The position numbers were made by a program, and so were the translations under genes. Shown here piece after piece: positions 11,136 to 25,900 of a DNA stretch of 64,000 nt; the first letter of the stretch is position 1, and every line of letters starts with the position of its first letter. The stretch spans positions 45,879,689-45,943,688 of the forward strand of contig NC_061868.1 of the NCBI RefSeq assembly GCF_907164915.1, written 5' to 3'. The notes below the pieces were generated by a model that saw only the letters and a program-made list of their open reading frames with translations, was not told where the DNA came from and searched no databases. The DNA comes from Impatiens glandulifera (Eukaryota > Streptophyta > Magnoliopsida > Ericales > Balsaminaceae).

Positions 11136-14100
11136 AAAATCAATTCTTTGAATGATCTTTATGGAAAATTGACATCCCATTGATTCAACAAAAGACTCAC
11201 ACTAATCATTCCAAATGTCCCAAATTTTTGCATATATGCATTGTTTTGACAAAAATTGTTAGTTGTTGTGAATTCCATATGAATAAAAAGAGTTATTAAT
11301 GTATTAAAGATCTTGCCAAAATAAAGTGTTTTTATCCTTATCATTTTTAAATGAACTAATACTCGTAGGTGGGTAGCGATACTAATTAAATAACATGTAG
11401 TCTCGTGCAAAAATAATTAAACAACTATGAATTTATAGTCATTTAATTATAATGATATTTTTGTACATATATTTTTTTAAAATCTTTATTATCTTTCAAA
11501 ATTTTGAAACTACTTTTTTTTCCATATCATCAATCAAATGCGCGCCAAAGAATTGGTATAACTCTATTTGAAACTTAGTAACTTATATAGTGGTTCTTAC
11601 AATTAATTACAACTTATATTATATATCTTCTTATAATTATTTGTACATTGCGTATACAACTTGGGAGGTCTTACTAAACGCCTCATTACAAATAGCAATA
11701 AAATATATAAAATCCTATCAATCAACTACCATAATAAAAACTAGCTTGATATTCAAACAGCTAGCTCAAAGTTGTCACGCATGTCTATAAACTAAGCTTG
11801 ATCAAACAGCAAGATCAAAGTTGTCATGTCTTTGCTATTTGTCACATTGCATGTATTGTAAATGAAGACTTTGAATGTTGTTCTTTGATCATCAAAACTA
11901 TTGCATAAATGTTGTCATATGTTATGACTGTCAAGAGCAAACAAGGCATGAAACACATCTGTTGGGATCTATGTAACAACAACACAATTAATATGATTTA
12001 GTCATAAGTTGAATTTAGTTAAGTTATCGATCAAGCTTACTTCACTATTATAAATATGCATGGATCTAGTTGGGAAGTTCGTCCGATACTATCATAACTC
12101 CACTTCAATTTATTTTTTCCGAATATTAATTTACTTTATTATAAATATTTTTTAACAATACACACCTTACCCTTAATTTTAGGCATTTTTTTAGAAAGAA
12201 AAAAATAAATGGTTAGGAAGATTTGACAATGAGACCTTGTCATAATGAAATTCATTTATTATTGAATTAAATGAGACTTCTATATTTTTGTTTGTAGTTT
12301 AGATTACAAAAATCTTGTACTAAAATATTTAATTACCATCATGTTCCCTAAATGACATATTAATGATAATATATATATATATATATATATAATGTTTAAT
12401 TAAACAATGTTAGTTGTTGTTTATTAATATTAATAAATATATAATTAATTATATTAAACCGAAATGAAGTCATCATTTGTCACCATTTTCTTTTTCTTAA
12501 TGAAAGTTACCCTCCTAAAATTACATCATAAAATCGTCATCTTTATAACTTATTTTCCCTTTAAAAAAATTATATTTAACCAAAATATCAATGTAATAGT
12601 AAAAAATCATGAATAACTTAGACCAATTTTCTAAAAAAAAAAATGTTTATATCAAAAGTGTTTTAATAAATGTGATTTTATTTCTTAACAAAAATAATAT
12701 TCTGATGCCAATGAAATAATTAAAATATATATGATTTTATTCAACTCAAATGTAAAAGTAGAAACATATAATTTTACTATTTAAATTTGAATGTGCCATT
12801 ATGATTTGGGTGAGATCTATATATTGTATATAGGTGGGGGTGATGAATGTTATTTTGTATTCATTTTATTATCGGTGATCTAATTAAATGACCATTTTTA
12901 GTAAATAGGCCTACCATTAATGTTCTATTTAGTTGCATATGCAATATGCAAGTTTTCTTCTATTAAAATATATTAATTAATTGTATGACATATACATAAA
13001 TTGACTTAAAAAGAAGTTAAAACTTTTATTATATTTTGTATTAAATTTAGTTTATAGGTTGAAATATGAAGTATTTAATGTATACAATCGAATATCTAAA
13101 TGAAAACTCATGGCTTAGTAGTAAAATACATTACTCATGTTTTTAAGGTCAATATCTAAACAAAAATCATTAAACTGATTCAATATCTAATACATCCATC
13201 GGACGACCAAATTTAAATTTATTCAAAAACATCTTAACCTAATCCGCGACCACAATATAACTAATATTTGAGAAATTTTAATAACAATTCAACATTTCTC
13301 TCAATGAAAATTGAACATTTGAACATATTAATTATTTTTTATTTTATGATTAGAAGGGTAAAGTTATTTGAAGAGGTGGTTTATAATAAAATCTCAAAAA
13401 CTAAGATTACATTTTATATTTGTAAGAATATATGTGTTTTAATTCAATAAAATAGTGCTAGATGATTTTAGTTTAAAGTATAAAGTTTCTAAAGAAAAAA
13501 AAAAACATTAATACAAGCCCATTTTCTATTACTTATTACTACAAGCCCATTTTCTATTTGTAGCTTTCAACTTTTGACCTCAGTCCATTGTATGGTCCAA
13601 TTTCATGATAAATGCCCATAAATCATTGTCACTAAAATCTAGCTTTTAATTGTAAGAATTGGCTATAAACAATATAAATGGAGGAGTTAGATTGAAAATT
13701 TATGAAATTCAAAAATAGAACAAATCATATTCAAATAAAGTTATAGAGATGCATAGTTTAGATAATAATGTTAAGTGGCATATTTCATATACATGTTTTA
13801 ACAATAGAAAAAAAATTAATAAAAAATTGAAAAGATCAATTATTATTCAAATTAAAGTGTTTTAGTAAGAATAGTAACAAAACTCTTGCTATTTAAACTA
13901 TATTAATGATTTAGCATTTTATTGAAATATTAATTAAAAGACAATATTTGTCATAACTTATAATTAAGAAAAACATCATAACACAACTTCAAAATGTAAA
14001 AAAGATTCAAAAACAACCATAACAAAAGAAAATCAAAACAAAAGCAATTGGGCAGAAACAACAAGACTAAAAAATCCTGTATCAAAATATTTTAATTTGA

Positions 14101-14556
14101 ATCAATACTAATTGATGAATTTAGATGTTTGCAATGGTCTATGGTAACGTTATTGACTTCGCCAAATGGTTGGATTGGAGAAAAAAGAGCGAGATTTATC
14201 TTTTTAACACAAAATCTCATAAAGATAACACGAGATTTTCATCTCATACGATTCAACCTTAGTAGACTAGGAATATTATGTTTCAAAGTTTTGATAGCCA
14301 CAACCAAAAGACAACAAATTGAATAAGCCCAAAGAGACTTGCATTATCATCCTAATAATATGTGGGATTTGATGCAATTGTTTGTGGACATGCATTATTT
14401 ATTTTCTACACATTTGACACCACCACATACATTACTATATACACACTTCACACAAGCATAGAGACTAGCAGTTCCCTCTTTTTTCCTTCTCAGCAGCAGA
14501 AAAAAGTTTAAACATGGGAAGAAGAATCATATTTATTGCAAATTACAAACTCGGTT

Positions 14557-16304
14557 TTAATGAGCAAAGTAGGCAGCAGTTGCACGATGTGCTTGAACTG
14601 CGCAGACACAGTGGACTGAGGTCAAGTTGAGGCAGCCGCTTATTATGAGAGAATGCCTGCCCGGGCATGTATGCAAAGCTGGGAAAGAGTCGCATACTGC
14701 CTGAACAGCAGGGGGTGTAAGAGCCGTGCATTGGCTAATGTTCAAATTCCTCAGCCCTTCTTCCTCGTACCTCTTCTTTACGGGCTCCCACACCTCATGC
14801 CTGTTCTTCACTCGGCTATGAGCCAGAGAGTACATGGCTCGGTCTGTTATGTATTGACAGTAATACAGACCCAGTGATCTCAGATGAGGGCAATTGTTTG
14901 CCAATGCGATCACACTTATATCTGCAATCCAGATAGATCAAACAAGAAAGTTTCTCTTAATTCTTAAATTTTCCAATTAAATGAAAAGAATAACATTGAA
15001 CAAAATATATGAGTTTATTATCAAATCAAATAGAAGTAACGAGCATATTGACTAGAAACTAAAGTGGGAAATACATTGGTTTAAATAACTCTCTATCCAA
15101 TCAACAATCTACTCATCAATCGTATCATTCAAATCATCAACCAAAATAACTTTCCTTAAATTATGAATAACACTCAAATATCCTGATTTTCAATTGGTGA
15201 TGCTTAGGATATTGTTCTTTTGTTTGGTGATGATGTGTTTTTCCATGAAAGGATGATAAAGTAAAGACCCTTTTAGAAGAAAAAAATGATAAAAAAAAGG
15301 GTAATCAAGGCAAACCTGTTATGAGAACACAGCCACACAAATCCAGAGCTCTTAAATCAGGACAGCCATAAGCTAAGCTTGTGACACCAGCATCGCCAAC
15401 CTTCTCACACCATCCGAGATTCACATATTGCAATTCTTTGCAATAATATCCAATAGCCTGCAGTAATAAGGAAAACAAATTAGCAGCCAATTCAGAAGCA
15501 AAGTCCTTAATATAATTACAGACAAACAGATAGTATAGAGATACCTTGAGTGCCTTATCAGATGCAGCTTTCACACACCCACAAAGATTCAAGTATTTAA
15601 GTTTTACGCAAAACTGGGCTAAATATTCAAGAGCCGAATCGCTCAAAGATGAACAACCGCTGATATTAAGTTTGACAAGATTTGGGCAACCATGGGCCAA
15701 AGCATAGAGTGAACAGTCAGTAAGCTTAAAGCTTTTGCTTAGGTCAAGATAACGCAGGTCATGGCAGTATTTTGAGATCATCTCAACTGCATTATCTTGA
15801 AGCTGTGGTTTATCTTGTCGCAGAATTAGGGTCTGCAAGTTTGTGAATTTTGGAGCCAGAGATAAAACCAAGTTGTTCATGTTTTCCTTACACCTAATCA
15901 AGAAAATAATTCAAATTCAAGAATTCTTATTTTAAAATACCGATCAAAGAGGGTCTTCAAATTTCAATCATTTTCAAAGAATCTTAAGAAGAATCTAGTC
16001 CAATTGCAGAAAGAAAAGGGAATAAGATATATATATACCAGGAAAGGGAGAGATGAGAAAGTCCCCAGAAAATTGCATCTCTCCATCCCCTACAAACACC
16101 AGAAGTAACAATCACCGTCCGATCATCAACAAGAAGAACGATACGCAGCAAAAGCTCCACTGGGATATCTTTCCATTCAGTAATCACACCACCGCCGGTA
16201 ATACTCCCCCGACCAACTAATCCTCCGCCGCCGGCAAACATCATCATCTTCTCAAAACAAATGTTTAGTTCGTCAGCCGTTTTCAGCCCTTCTCTTCCTA
16301 CCAT
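14557..16304 (-). CDS. SKP2A/SKP2B: F-box/LRR protein, SKP2A/SKP2B orthologue
   Basis: Substrate-recognition subunit of an SCF ubiquitin ligase; Arabidopsis SKP2 proteins target cell-cycle factors and SKP2A is itself auxin-responsive. Minus-strand exons: 16304-16039, 15893-15545, 15457-15316, 14921-14557, all GT-AG with agreeing phases, giving 373 residues (Arabidopsis SKP2A is about 360). F-box near residues 42-88 with EWKDIPVELLLRIVLLVDD, then leucine-rich repeats with signatures LDLSKSFKLTD, LNISGCSSLSD, LNLCGCVKAASD, VNLGWCEKVGD, LDLCGCVLITD and LGLYYCQYITDRAMY. The C-terminal LNISQCTALTPPAVQAVCD and ALHTCPGRHSL are near-identical to what I recall of SKP2A/B. A glycine-rich insert near residues 25-38 distinguishes it from Arabidopsis. 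No damage seen. Neighbours ACR, TOL and PPR share the Arabidopsis SKP2B neighbourhood. Confidence 0.95.
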
Positions 16305-19300
16305 TAGTTATCAAAAAAACCTGTAGAAAGATAAAAAGAGATAAGGGTTCTGATCAATTTCAAGTGAAAGCATCGAAATTTGAGAACTTGGGATAAATTG
16401 TTTACAGAAAATTGAAATGTTTCTTGAGACAGACAGAGAGACAATAATAAGAAGTGAGAAAAACCATGTGGTTTTGTAGAGAAGAAGACGAAATCAAAAG
16501 GAAGAAGAAACGTATGGGGTTTGAATGATCAGGCGACGGTTATCCAGCCACGTGTGATTGGGAAATACATAGGACCCAGGTAAATTGTATTATGATTTAG
16601 ACTTGGATATGATATCAATGGTCGTGATTTAAAGTAATTACATGTCCATAGCGTGGAACTCCACTCTTCATTTTTCACCTATTTTGGGGAGGTTAAATAA
16701 GTGTGAAAATTAATTTTTTTTTTTTTTAACACAAATAGCAATTATGAGAACAAATTTACAAACATAATCTTATACTATTTTAAATTTTCTCAACAATCAA
16801 TAGAAAATACAAACTATTAACAATTGCAACTATAAGGCATTGAATTTGGTTTTTTAGATATGGAAAGATAAAAATGATAATACTTTGTGATAATTTTGAT
16901 TTTGTGAATATTTTTTAATAAAAATGTTTAAAAGATATTAATGTATAATGATAAAATAAATAATAATAATTTTAAAATAAAAGATATTTTAGTGTTTTGG
17001 TTAATAAATTAAGTTATGTTAATAAATGAAAAATAAAAATAAAACGATGTTTAATTAATTTAAGTTATTTAAATAACTCAAATCAAACCCGTCAATGATA
17101 GAATAAATTCAGCCTCTTTAAAGTCTTGACTTCGGGTCTATCCTTCAGTCAGTTTCGTTTGCATTTGTTAATTGATTAGGCATATTAGTGGACTATATGT
17201 TTAACCCGCGAGAATTAATCGTACTCTAAAAAGAAACGAAACTCAGCGTACAAAAATAAAACTCATTTAAAAATATTCTAACATGTTCTTATGTATACAT
17301 TTTACCATAGGGACTAAAAGATTAGGTAATTTAAGAGTAAAAATATATAGTCAATAAAAAATTTAAGTATATTTTTTTAATTTAAGAAATTATGAATTAA
17401 ATTAGTTACATTTGGTGTCTTGAAAACATTATTTTAATTAACACCACCTAGTCTATGGGAAAAGTATATTTAATATACCAGAAAGTCATATTTGAATAAA
17501 AGTGTAGAACATGACTGTAGGAATTAATCTAGTTTTACTTAGTTTAAAAAAAACTTAATTATATTAATGAGTTTGACCATAACAATATTAGACAATTTCT
17601 TTCAAACTTATACTCATAACAATTCGAAGTCAACTAAAAATAAAATAAGTTAGATAATACATATTTAATTATAAATATATATGATTTATTTATAAATTGC
17701 AAGTTTAGTTTTAATTGAAATAGGGTACTGTTGACATTGTGATAATATATTTTTTAAGATAGACCCTTACCATATGTGGGTATGTACCTTAAGTTTTTTT
17801 AAAAGAAAAATAATTGCTTCAAGAATTATTATGCTTAAATTCATAGAAATATAGTGTTAAATAAGCTAAGACCTTTATGTATACAACAAAAATTAAGATG
17901 TTATAACTTATAATACACATGTGAAGGACATGTGACCCTTACTTTAATTAGAATCTTGTAATGTATTATTAGTAAAGTATGTTTTGTAATTAACTCGTAT
18001 TCATAGGTTCTTTTATATCTTTGTGTGATGATTGATGTTGCGTTGTGTTTATAAAATATTTATTTTAACTTTAGTGATTATATATAAATGTTTGTAATTT
18101 TTTGTAAAAGTATTTTTTAAATAAATTATGTTATAACTTAAACTTTAATATTTTTGTATGCCTTTGTTATTTGTTGCGATATTTATAATTAGATAAAGAA
18201 ATAACTAAAATGAGTTTTATGGTCTTACAAAAATAATAATAATATTAATATTGGTTATGAATTAATATGTCTTCTTATAGGTTGAGAGATTCTATAAAAC
18301 ATATAAATGGCTAATATGGACTTATTTGATCTAAATATGATTAAGGTATATATTCTCATAATCTTTTGAAATATGATTTAGGTATATATTCTCATAATTT
18401 TTTGTTTCTTGCTATAGTTTTGATTAGGGAGATACGTCTTAATTGTAAATTATAATAAAAACAATTGTGAAAAAGAGTGGAGAAAATAATGCAACGTTAA
18501 TAAAAATACACTCATTATCTTAAGATCGTTTCCAACCCAACGGCATACTCAAATCTATTTTGAGTTTGGAAGCTACGACCTACCATTAAACTCATTAACA
18601 TAATGAATTTGTATTCATTTCTCTCTCTCCCCTAGGTCTTGTTCTTATAAGGTTTTTTTTAATCTCTCTCAAATCACTCTTCAAATCAATCACTTATTAT
18701 CTATTTTATGACTTAAAATAATTTATTAAAAAGATTAAAATACTCTGTTATTTTAAATATTAAATGTTTAGAGGAAAAAATAAAAAACTGTAATTAATAA
18801 GAAAGAGAAGAAAAAAAATAAAATTATTATTTTGATATTAAAATAGTACGTACGCCTTGTTTCCAATAATTACTTTGGATTTTTTAAAAATTTTGTATCA
18901 TACTACCCCTAAAACGTATATAAAAAAAAAAAAAATAGACAATTTTATATATATTTTCAGTCTGATGTATTTTAATATTTATAAAATTGAGTTTAAAAGT
19001 TATAAGTTCAATTTTATTTTTTGATATAATTTATTTATATATTAATGTTGTTCATATAATTTATTTTTGGTAATGTTTATTTTGTTGTGCATGAAATTTT
19101 ATTAAATTAATGAGAAAATATTGGGATTAAATATATAAAGTTGATCTTATATAGATAATATTAATAAAGTTAAAAGGTTAGGGTAAGAAATGAATATTCT
19201 AAGAATATTCTTTTGAGTTTAGAAATGAGTTTTTTAGTTGGAGAATTACAATTTGATATGTAACGTTTATTATATTTTGAGTTTGAGAATGAGTGTTTGA

Positions 19301-22300
19301 GTTGGAGATGGTCTATTAACAAATAAAAAAAACAAGAATTTATAGATTCGAACATAATATTTGTACACAGCATTAAAATGAAAACTAACAAAATAAAGAT
19401 TTAAAAAGATCATGAATGGTAGAAAAAAAATAAAAACTTGTTATTCTCAAATTTAGTATTTTATCCAACTAAATGTTTAATTTTCAAATAATAATTAGTA
19501 TATATGAGGTGAAATGAATCTATATATATATATATATTCAGTTGTTTAATTAGGCTGATTTTAGAAGCAATAATATATTGCTTTATATCATCAAACACAC
19601 AATCAAGAAAAAGCTTATAATTCCAGCTGTAATTAGTCAACTAATTATACAATTCATTAACATGACTTTGCATAGATTGTTCAATTAATTATGTTTCCCG
19701 TTGTTAGAAGTTGTAACACATTTTAATTTAATAATAAATAATCATATATATATAATATTCCAAATCAAAAAGGAAATCTCAGATAAAATGACCATACAAT
19801 ACAAAGGATTTTTGTTGATTTAAAAAAAATATATATATTTATTCGTTTCATCCTATCTCCAGAAAATGACCAATCAATTTTCAAAAAGAAATTTGACGAT
19901 AATTTATTATAATTTGAAGGATAATAAATAAAGTGGACATGTTAAAATTAAATTAGAAAAAGAGAGTTCTTTCTCATCTTGTGTGAGGAAACGAAACCGC
20001 ATAAACCACTCACAATAATAAAGTTAACAATTAGTGTAGTACTATCATGTCAATAATTCATAATATTGAAAATAGTACCAAAATAATGGACTACCTTTTC
20101 TTTTCAATTGTACCAAAAAAAAATTTTATGAACCACCTTTTTATTTTTTAAATTAGAATGTTTATACTTTTATTTTTTTTAAACATGGTAAATTAGCATT
20201 TTTTTTCATTTAAAACGTTTTAAGAAAACATTTTTTCAATTTCATATTATTTTAATAAAATTCAAATATAAAAACTCTAAACAATAATTCTTTATATATT
20301 TACTTTTTTCACTTTTACATTTTGACAAAAATAATGGAACCGTCAAGAAAAAATAATAATAATAATAAATCCGTTTTAATAAATTGTAAGTTTGCACGAA
20401 ATTGAGGATTTTATGATAGAACGAGATATTTTATATATATGAGACTTAAATTTTCCTTGTCTTGTTACATGTGTATCCATTTTTTTTTATTGTTTAGTCA
20501 TGAGGGTCTTTTTTGTATATTTTTATGTCTTTTATTCTCATCTAAATTATTGTAATCTTTCTCTAAAAATACAATTTCACATTATTATTATAATATCAAA
20601 CAATTCAATAATTAATAATGTTGCATGGACCAAGGGTGGGTCCTCGATCGATATATGGAATTTCAAATCTTATCTCTTGAAATAATAAAAATTTGAATGA
20701 AATTGAATTAGTGTCATATTCACAATACCCAATCATGATATATCTTTGTGTCAACATCCTCTTTCCATTAAGGAAACAAAGGGCTATAAATTGATTAAAA
20801 CTTTGCTCAATGGCTATGCCTATATGAATCCCCTTTGATGGATATGTCCAAATACATTCATTATTTTCCTCCTACAATTAGTAGAGTTTACAATGAGAAT
20901 ACCTACATACACTTTTATCTTAATTCTAGTCATCGTGGAGATGACAAAGATGCAACCCTAATTTTTGTCTTCTTATGAATTTCTGATCTTACATAAGTAT
21001 AATTATGTCTATTTTGGTTTCTAATGCTAACATTATTATGAATGTATGACCATTATCAATTATTTTAATGTTTGGAATTAAAGTATATCTTAAATTTGTA
21101 TAGGGTAATTATTGGGTGGTAATTAAGTATGAAATGTGTTCTTTATATGCTAAACTTCAATTTTAAGAATAAAAAATATGATATTTAATTTCTTAGACAA
21201 ATTTTTTCACTTAAGAAAGGAGGAGTATCCAAATTAATTCAAACCGTCTGGCCACTATATCGAGTCCAATTCGAACAATAGAAAATATTTTAACTGTCGA
21301 AAATGTTTTGATATATTAAAAACCGATATCTTATGGTGGGATAACATGGACTATACAAATAACTATGTACGTTTTTTTAAAAATATATATCACCTTTTTC
21401 CATTTTTTGTTTAATAAAAAATATTTTTTTATATTATTATGTGTGTGTTTTTAAAGTTAATTTTGTTTGATTAATAACAAAATTAATTTTAAAAAAATTG
21501 TATCACGTTGGATCGGATATCTAACAAATTATCAAATATATGATATATGGTCTTTATAAAATATAAACGACGATAAAAGGGTATCTCTGACTAAATTTTT
21601 TTTCTCATTTCATTAAACTTCAATCTTGTACTTAAAATCTTTTAAAATTAGGAATGTCAATTTCAATTTGACATTGCAAACCAACCAAATTCAAAAGTTT
21701 GGGGATAATAGTTTGGCTAGCTTCATGTAACATTAATAGTTAATAGTAAGTATATTTACCAACATAGTATCGAAATATATTATTCATTTTTAATTTATGT
21801 GGACAGTCTTATTGTTAGTGTTATTGGTGAGGAATTTTGAAAGGAAATAAATATATCTAATTATGTGTGTTTGATAATGAAATACACTAATTTTGTTAAT
21901 TGGTATTAGGTAGCAAACACTACTAAGTAGGTATTTTTTATAACAAAAAAAAGGGTAGGTAGGTAGTTAGTTATCACTTTACAAACATACTAAAGATCAC
22001 CATTCAACTACAAAAATGAATTTTGAGAACATTCATTGCATAGGAGTTGTGGAATGCTTGATAGTGTCTACTTCTGAAGTGATATAATCAACGCTAAATT
22101 GTTACATAGGGATGTCGCTTGATTTTCTTCGAAAGTTACAATATATTTTGACCTAAAAGTAACCCAAAAGTAAGCTAAATTTTGGCTTGATTCCAATTTG
22201 GCCAATGTGCATCCATGAATTGTACCTAAACAGCTCCTATCATGTGGAGTGGAGGACCGCGAAATGAGAGATTGTATAACTTTTCTAGAGCACGATGTTA

Positions 22301-22971
22301 GTCTTGGTATTATTTATTTTTTTGGATGATGGGGTGATTTGCGACATTTGTTTGGTCCTTCGAGTGGAGAGAAAAAGATGTCGGTTTTGGAGAGGAATTA
22401 CCTGCTTGGCTTCATTCAATCTAGATTAGAAAGGCAGCTAAATGCCTAGCTACTTGATTCTGTTTGGAGGAACAAATAGGGATATAAAATCATTGAAAAA
22501 CAAATAATGGATTAGACTATAGAAACCTCTATCAATGGCTACATTTCCACGGGAAAAGGACTTGTTACAAATTTAATCTTTTAGGAAACCTACACACCTT
22601 CCAAACCATTATTCATGCTTTTGGAAGTGTTTCATGACTTGATCCCACTTCATATGATCCAGATTTGCCACAATCTTATCATGATCAAAAGTTCCACTAA
22701 AACAAAAGACCTTTCCTGACAAACATGGGATTAGTTCCTTATTTCATCAAAATCAAGTTAATTAGAAACTCTTTTGTCATTGAAACTAAACCGGTACCAA
22801 GAAAAACATGGCTTTAATTGTCATTGAATAAACTACTTGTAGAAGAAGAAGAAGAACCTGGGGGGATACACAAATAACTAGGAAGGAAGGAAATACACAA
22901 CATTAAGGCAAGATTCAAGTTTTGGTGCCTTTTCTTTATTTATTTTACTTCTTAGGCTACTAGTTGGTAGA
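16305..22971. other. Gene-poor AT-rich region between SKP2 and ACR
   Basis: The first 250 bp is the SKP2 leader and promoter. The rest shows only short AT-driven frames. Possible element fragments lie near 18.5-18.65 kb and 19.19-19.32 kb (the latter with GAGTTGGAGATGGTCTA, a phrase I associate with plant MITE ends) and a somewhat less AT-rich block of unknown origin lies at 22.0-22.5 kb. The 22.85-22.97 kb end is the probable 3' UTR of the ACR gene. No RNA gene was recognised. Confidence 0.5.
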
Positions 22972-25900
22972 CTAAGTTCTGAACCTTTCCAATAAGCTAC
23001 CGAAAAAGAAGCTCGCCTTGGACCATCCACTTGTCTCCGGTGCCTTGGCATTTTGTGAAGGATCTGTCTTTACATTTAGAACCATTGTCTTTCCAATCTC
23101 TTTCCTGAGTGTCTCAATTGTCTTTACATCCACCGCATTCCCAGAAGCATCTCTAACGTAGAACACATTCACAGCTTTTTCTCCAACTGTTGTAACCCCT
23201 GCTCTTGTAACAGACAACCCATTTTCACGTAGAATTCTTGTCGCTTCTGATAATAACCCAACTCTGTCCTTTGCGCACAGCTCCAGAGTTAGACCCTGCA
23301 GTGAAAATAACACAAGTTTGCACCTTTTGATGATGTGGAGTCTATGTGAATGGTCATTTTGACATCTTCAATTAGTTTTATACTGTTACAATTGCTATCA
23401 ATTCAAGACCTTACATCTCTTTTCACTTAAGCTACCTTAAATGGTATAATTCAAGATTGATCGAATGGATTATGCCACAAAGTTACTGAATAAGGGGAAA
23501 ACAAAAAGAATAAAGACCTATATGTGCAAGATTTTTCCAGCTTACCTCACTTGCTCTCCGTTGAATAGCAGCTTCAAGGCACTTTGCAACTCTTTCATTC
23601 TCACCTTCAGTATCCCGTGCATGGTCATTCATGTGACGAATATAATACTCCTAGAAATTTATTGAGAACAATGCTGATCAAGGTGAAAACATCACTAAAG
23701 AAAACAGATTTCACCATAGTGTTAACATTATGTGAAGATTAGGCTCATATTTCTTTGGAGAGACTATTAAGAGATTAACCAAGTCAAGCAATCAATTTGG
23801 AACGAAAAACTATAATACGATAACGACTGCAAGTGATCTATGTAGGTTTTCCCAGATAAAGAAACAAAATTAATATTTTGAATCTCTCTCTTACAAAATT
23901 TAGTTTCCAAACCACCAAATATTTTTTTTTTGCAAAAATCAAACCACCAAATATAGAAACATAAACAATAAGATTTTTCAAATGAGGTCTTGTTACTAAG
24001 TATTAATACTTATGAATGAAAATCCAGGCACTATATTATACAAGTCATGTGCTTTGTAGGAATATATTTCTGTAAGCTTTAGACAGTTTGACATGTAAAA
24101 TTAAATAAATAAAAATGCAAAATATATAGGTACCTGTGATGCATGTGGCCCATCAGATGAGATGGTTGCATGAAAAACCACAAACTGCATATCCGTCAAG
24201 GTGCAAACAATGTCAAACATTAGCTTTGCTCGGTCTCTACATTGAACAGTGACAACCAAGTAACCTTTTTCCTCGCAACGTTCAACTGTTATTTTTGGTT
24301 TGAAATGAGGAAAATCTGCCTCTACCCTCATTACACTGCCTTCAGTATCCCTATCAGCGGTATCAGCTGTAAACATCTGGTGAAGCCTACGATCGATGTG
24401 AGTGAAACCCATGGAGAAATTTGTACGAGCAACATTCTCGTCATCCTCACCTCCACCGAGAATGTTCTTTAGCTGTTCCTCCAAAATAGACAGCCGCACA
24501 GGGTCATCAACAGCTCGGCTTGTTGTGTCATCATTGTTGACATGAAGAATACATGCTATTCTCATATTATGCGTCCAAACTTCAGCCGCAAGTACATTGA
24601 AGTGGAGGTTAGTAAGAACTGCAGAGACTTCTGATAAAAGACCTGGGCGGTCCCTGCCTATCAGCTCAACGGTTGCATGATTACCCACAGAATGCACTCC
24701 TATTCTCTTTCCTGTCCAATTCTTCAACCCATCTCCAGTTTGTCCTTTTGGTCCCAAAGCCTGATTTATTCAAATACAAAGTGGATATGAGTTAAGCTGT
24801 GCCTTCACTTTATTTTGTCATGCTTAAGACCGAACTAGTATTGTAAACCATCAACATAACTTGATTAGAGGTAAATGTACTGGAGAAAACACACCTTCTC
24901 TATATAACCAATTGTTTCATCAGTGATCTTATTCCCTTGCTGATCTGTGACATGGAATACTGTAAAGAGGGCAATAATGCTATGACCTGTTAGTTTCAGA
25001 TAATGCACAGTTTGCATGAAAATTTATAGTAGGTGCCACGTGAATTTCAAATTAGGCTTAAAGGCCTGATATGATCAGGTTACCTAGTTACATTTCTTGT
25101 CAATGAAATTGCTCATGGTGAAAATAGAAATGTTTTGTCCAACCAATACTGAAAATATGCATGGGATCTTTCTAATAAATTAGAGTATTTAGGTACTAAG
25201 CATAATCCCAAAGGTACTCCCATGGAAGTGAACCTTACTTTTGGTATGAGGATAGTGACTTGATGCATGATCCGACCAAATACTGCAGGTGGGTGGTGTT
25301 GGGAAAGACTAGTGTAGCAAAAATAAATAAATAAATTGGGAAGAAACAAGAAAAATATAGTGTTGCTTTTATAATGCAATATAGGATGTCTTTTGAATAC
25401 AATCTATTTGCTAAAAGAAATGAGTTATTTTTCCGCCTGTCGGGCCAAGAAAGATGGATATCAAGTGAAATATCACGCACCATCCATGAACCATCCACCA
25501 TCAGAAGATATGTAAGCCTTGGTGATGATAAGATCAAGGTCTGTTAGGATTTGAACAACTTCAAGCAATATCCCATGTCTGTTCACACTATCAACCTGCA
25601 ATCAGGCAACATACACTCATCTGATTGGACAACAAATTATAAGGTTCATAGAATAAACAAAAAGTGTTGCTTTGGGGATATATAATTAGGGTGTTCGATA
25701 TTTGGTCTTGGTCTGAATTGAATATCCGACCGAATTCAAATTCACCAAATTCAAATTTCTTTCGGTTTTCGAATCGAATTTTAAACCAATTCAAATTCAA
25801 CTAAGGTTTTCAATTTGATTTCGAGCTGAGGTTTCAACTCAAAAACCAAACCGAATTCATTTTTTATTATTTATTTTAATTATATATTATTTTTAGTTGT

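Larger units (their letters stand above)
6669..14556. other. Gene-poor AT-rich region
   Basis: No complete gene is supported. It contains a (TA)n tract (7190-7249), shorter TA runs near 8190, 9784, 10617 and 12370, a poly-A run at 10209-10228, scrambled coding-like sequence with a duplicated 30-mer at about 9000-9650, a SINE-like fragment near 11040-11135 and similar tRNA-like traces near 10667 and 13107. The 14460-14556 end is probably the 3' UTR of the SKP2-like gene. The open frames in this interval are short, AT-driven and lack recognisable domains. Confidence 0.55.

Noticed and set aside
1519..16304. An auxin gene cluster (YUCCA plus SKP2)
   Set aside because: The genes are 8 kb apart with a long gene-poor gap and SKP2 keeps its own conserved neighbours elsewhere, so closeness is most likely chance.
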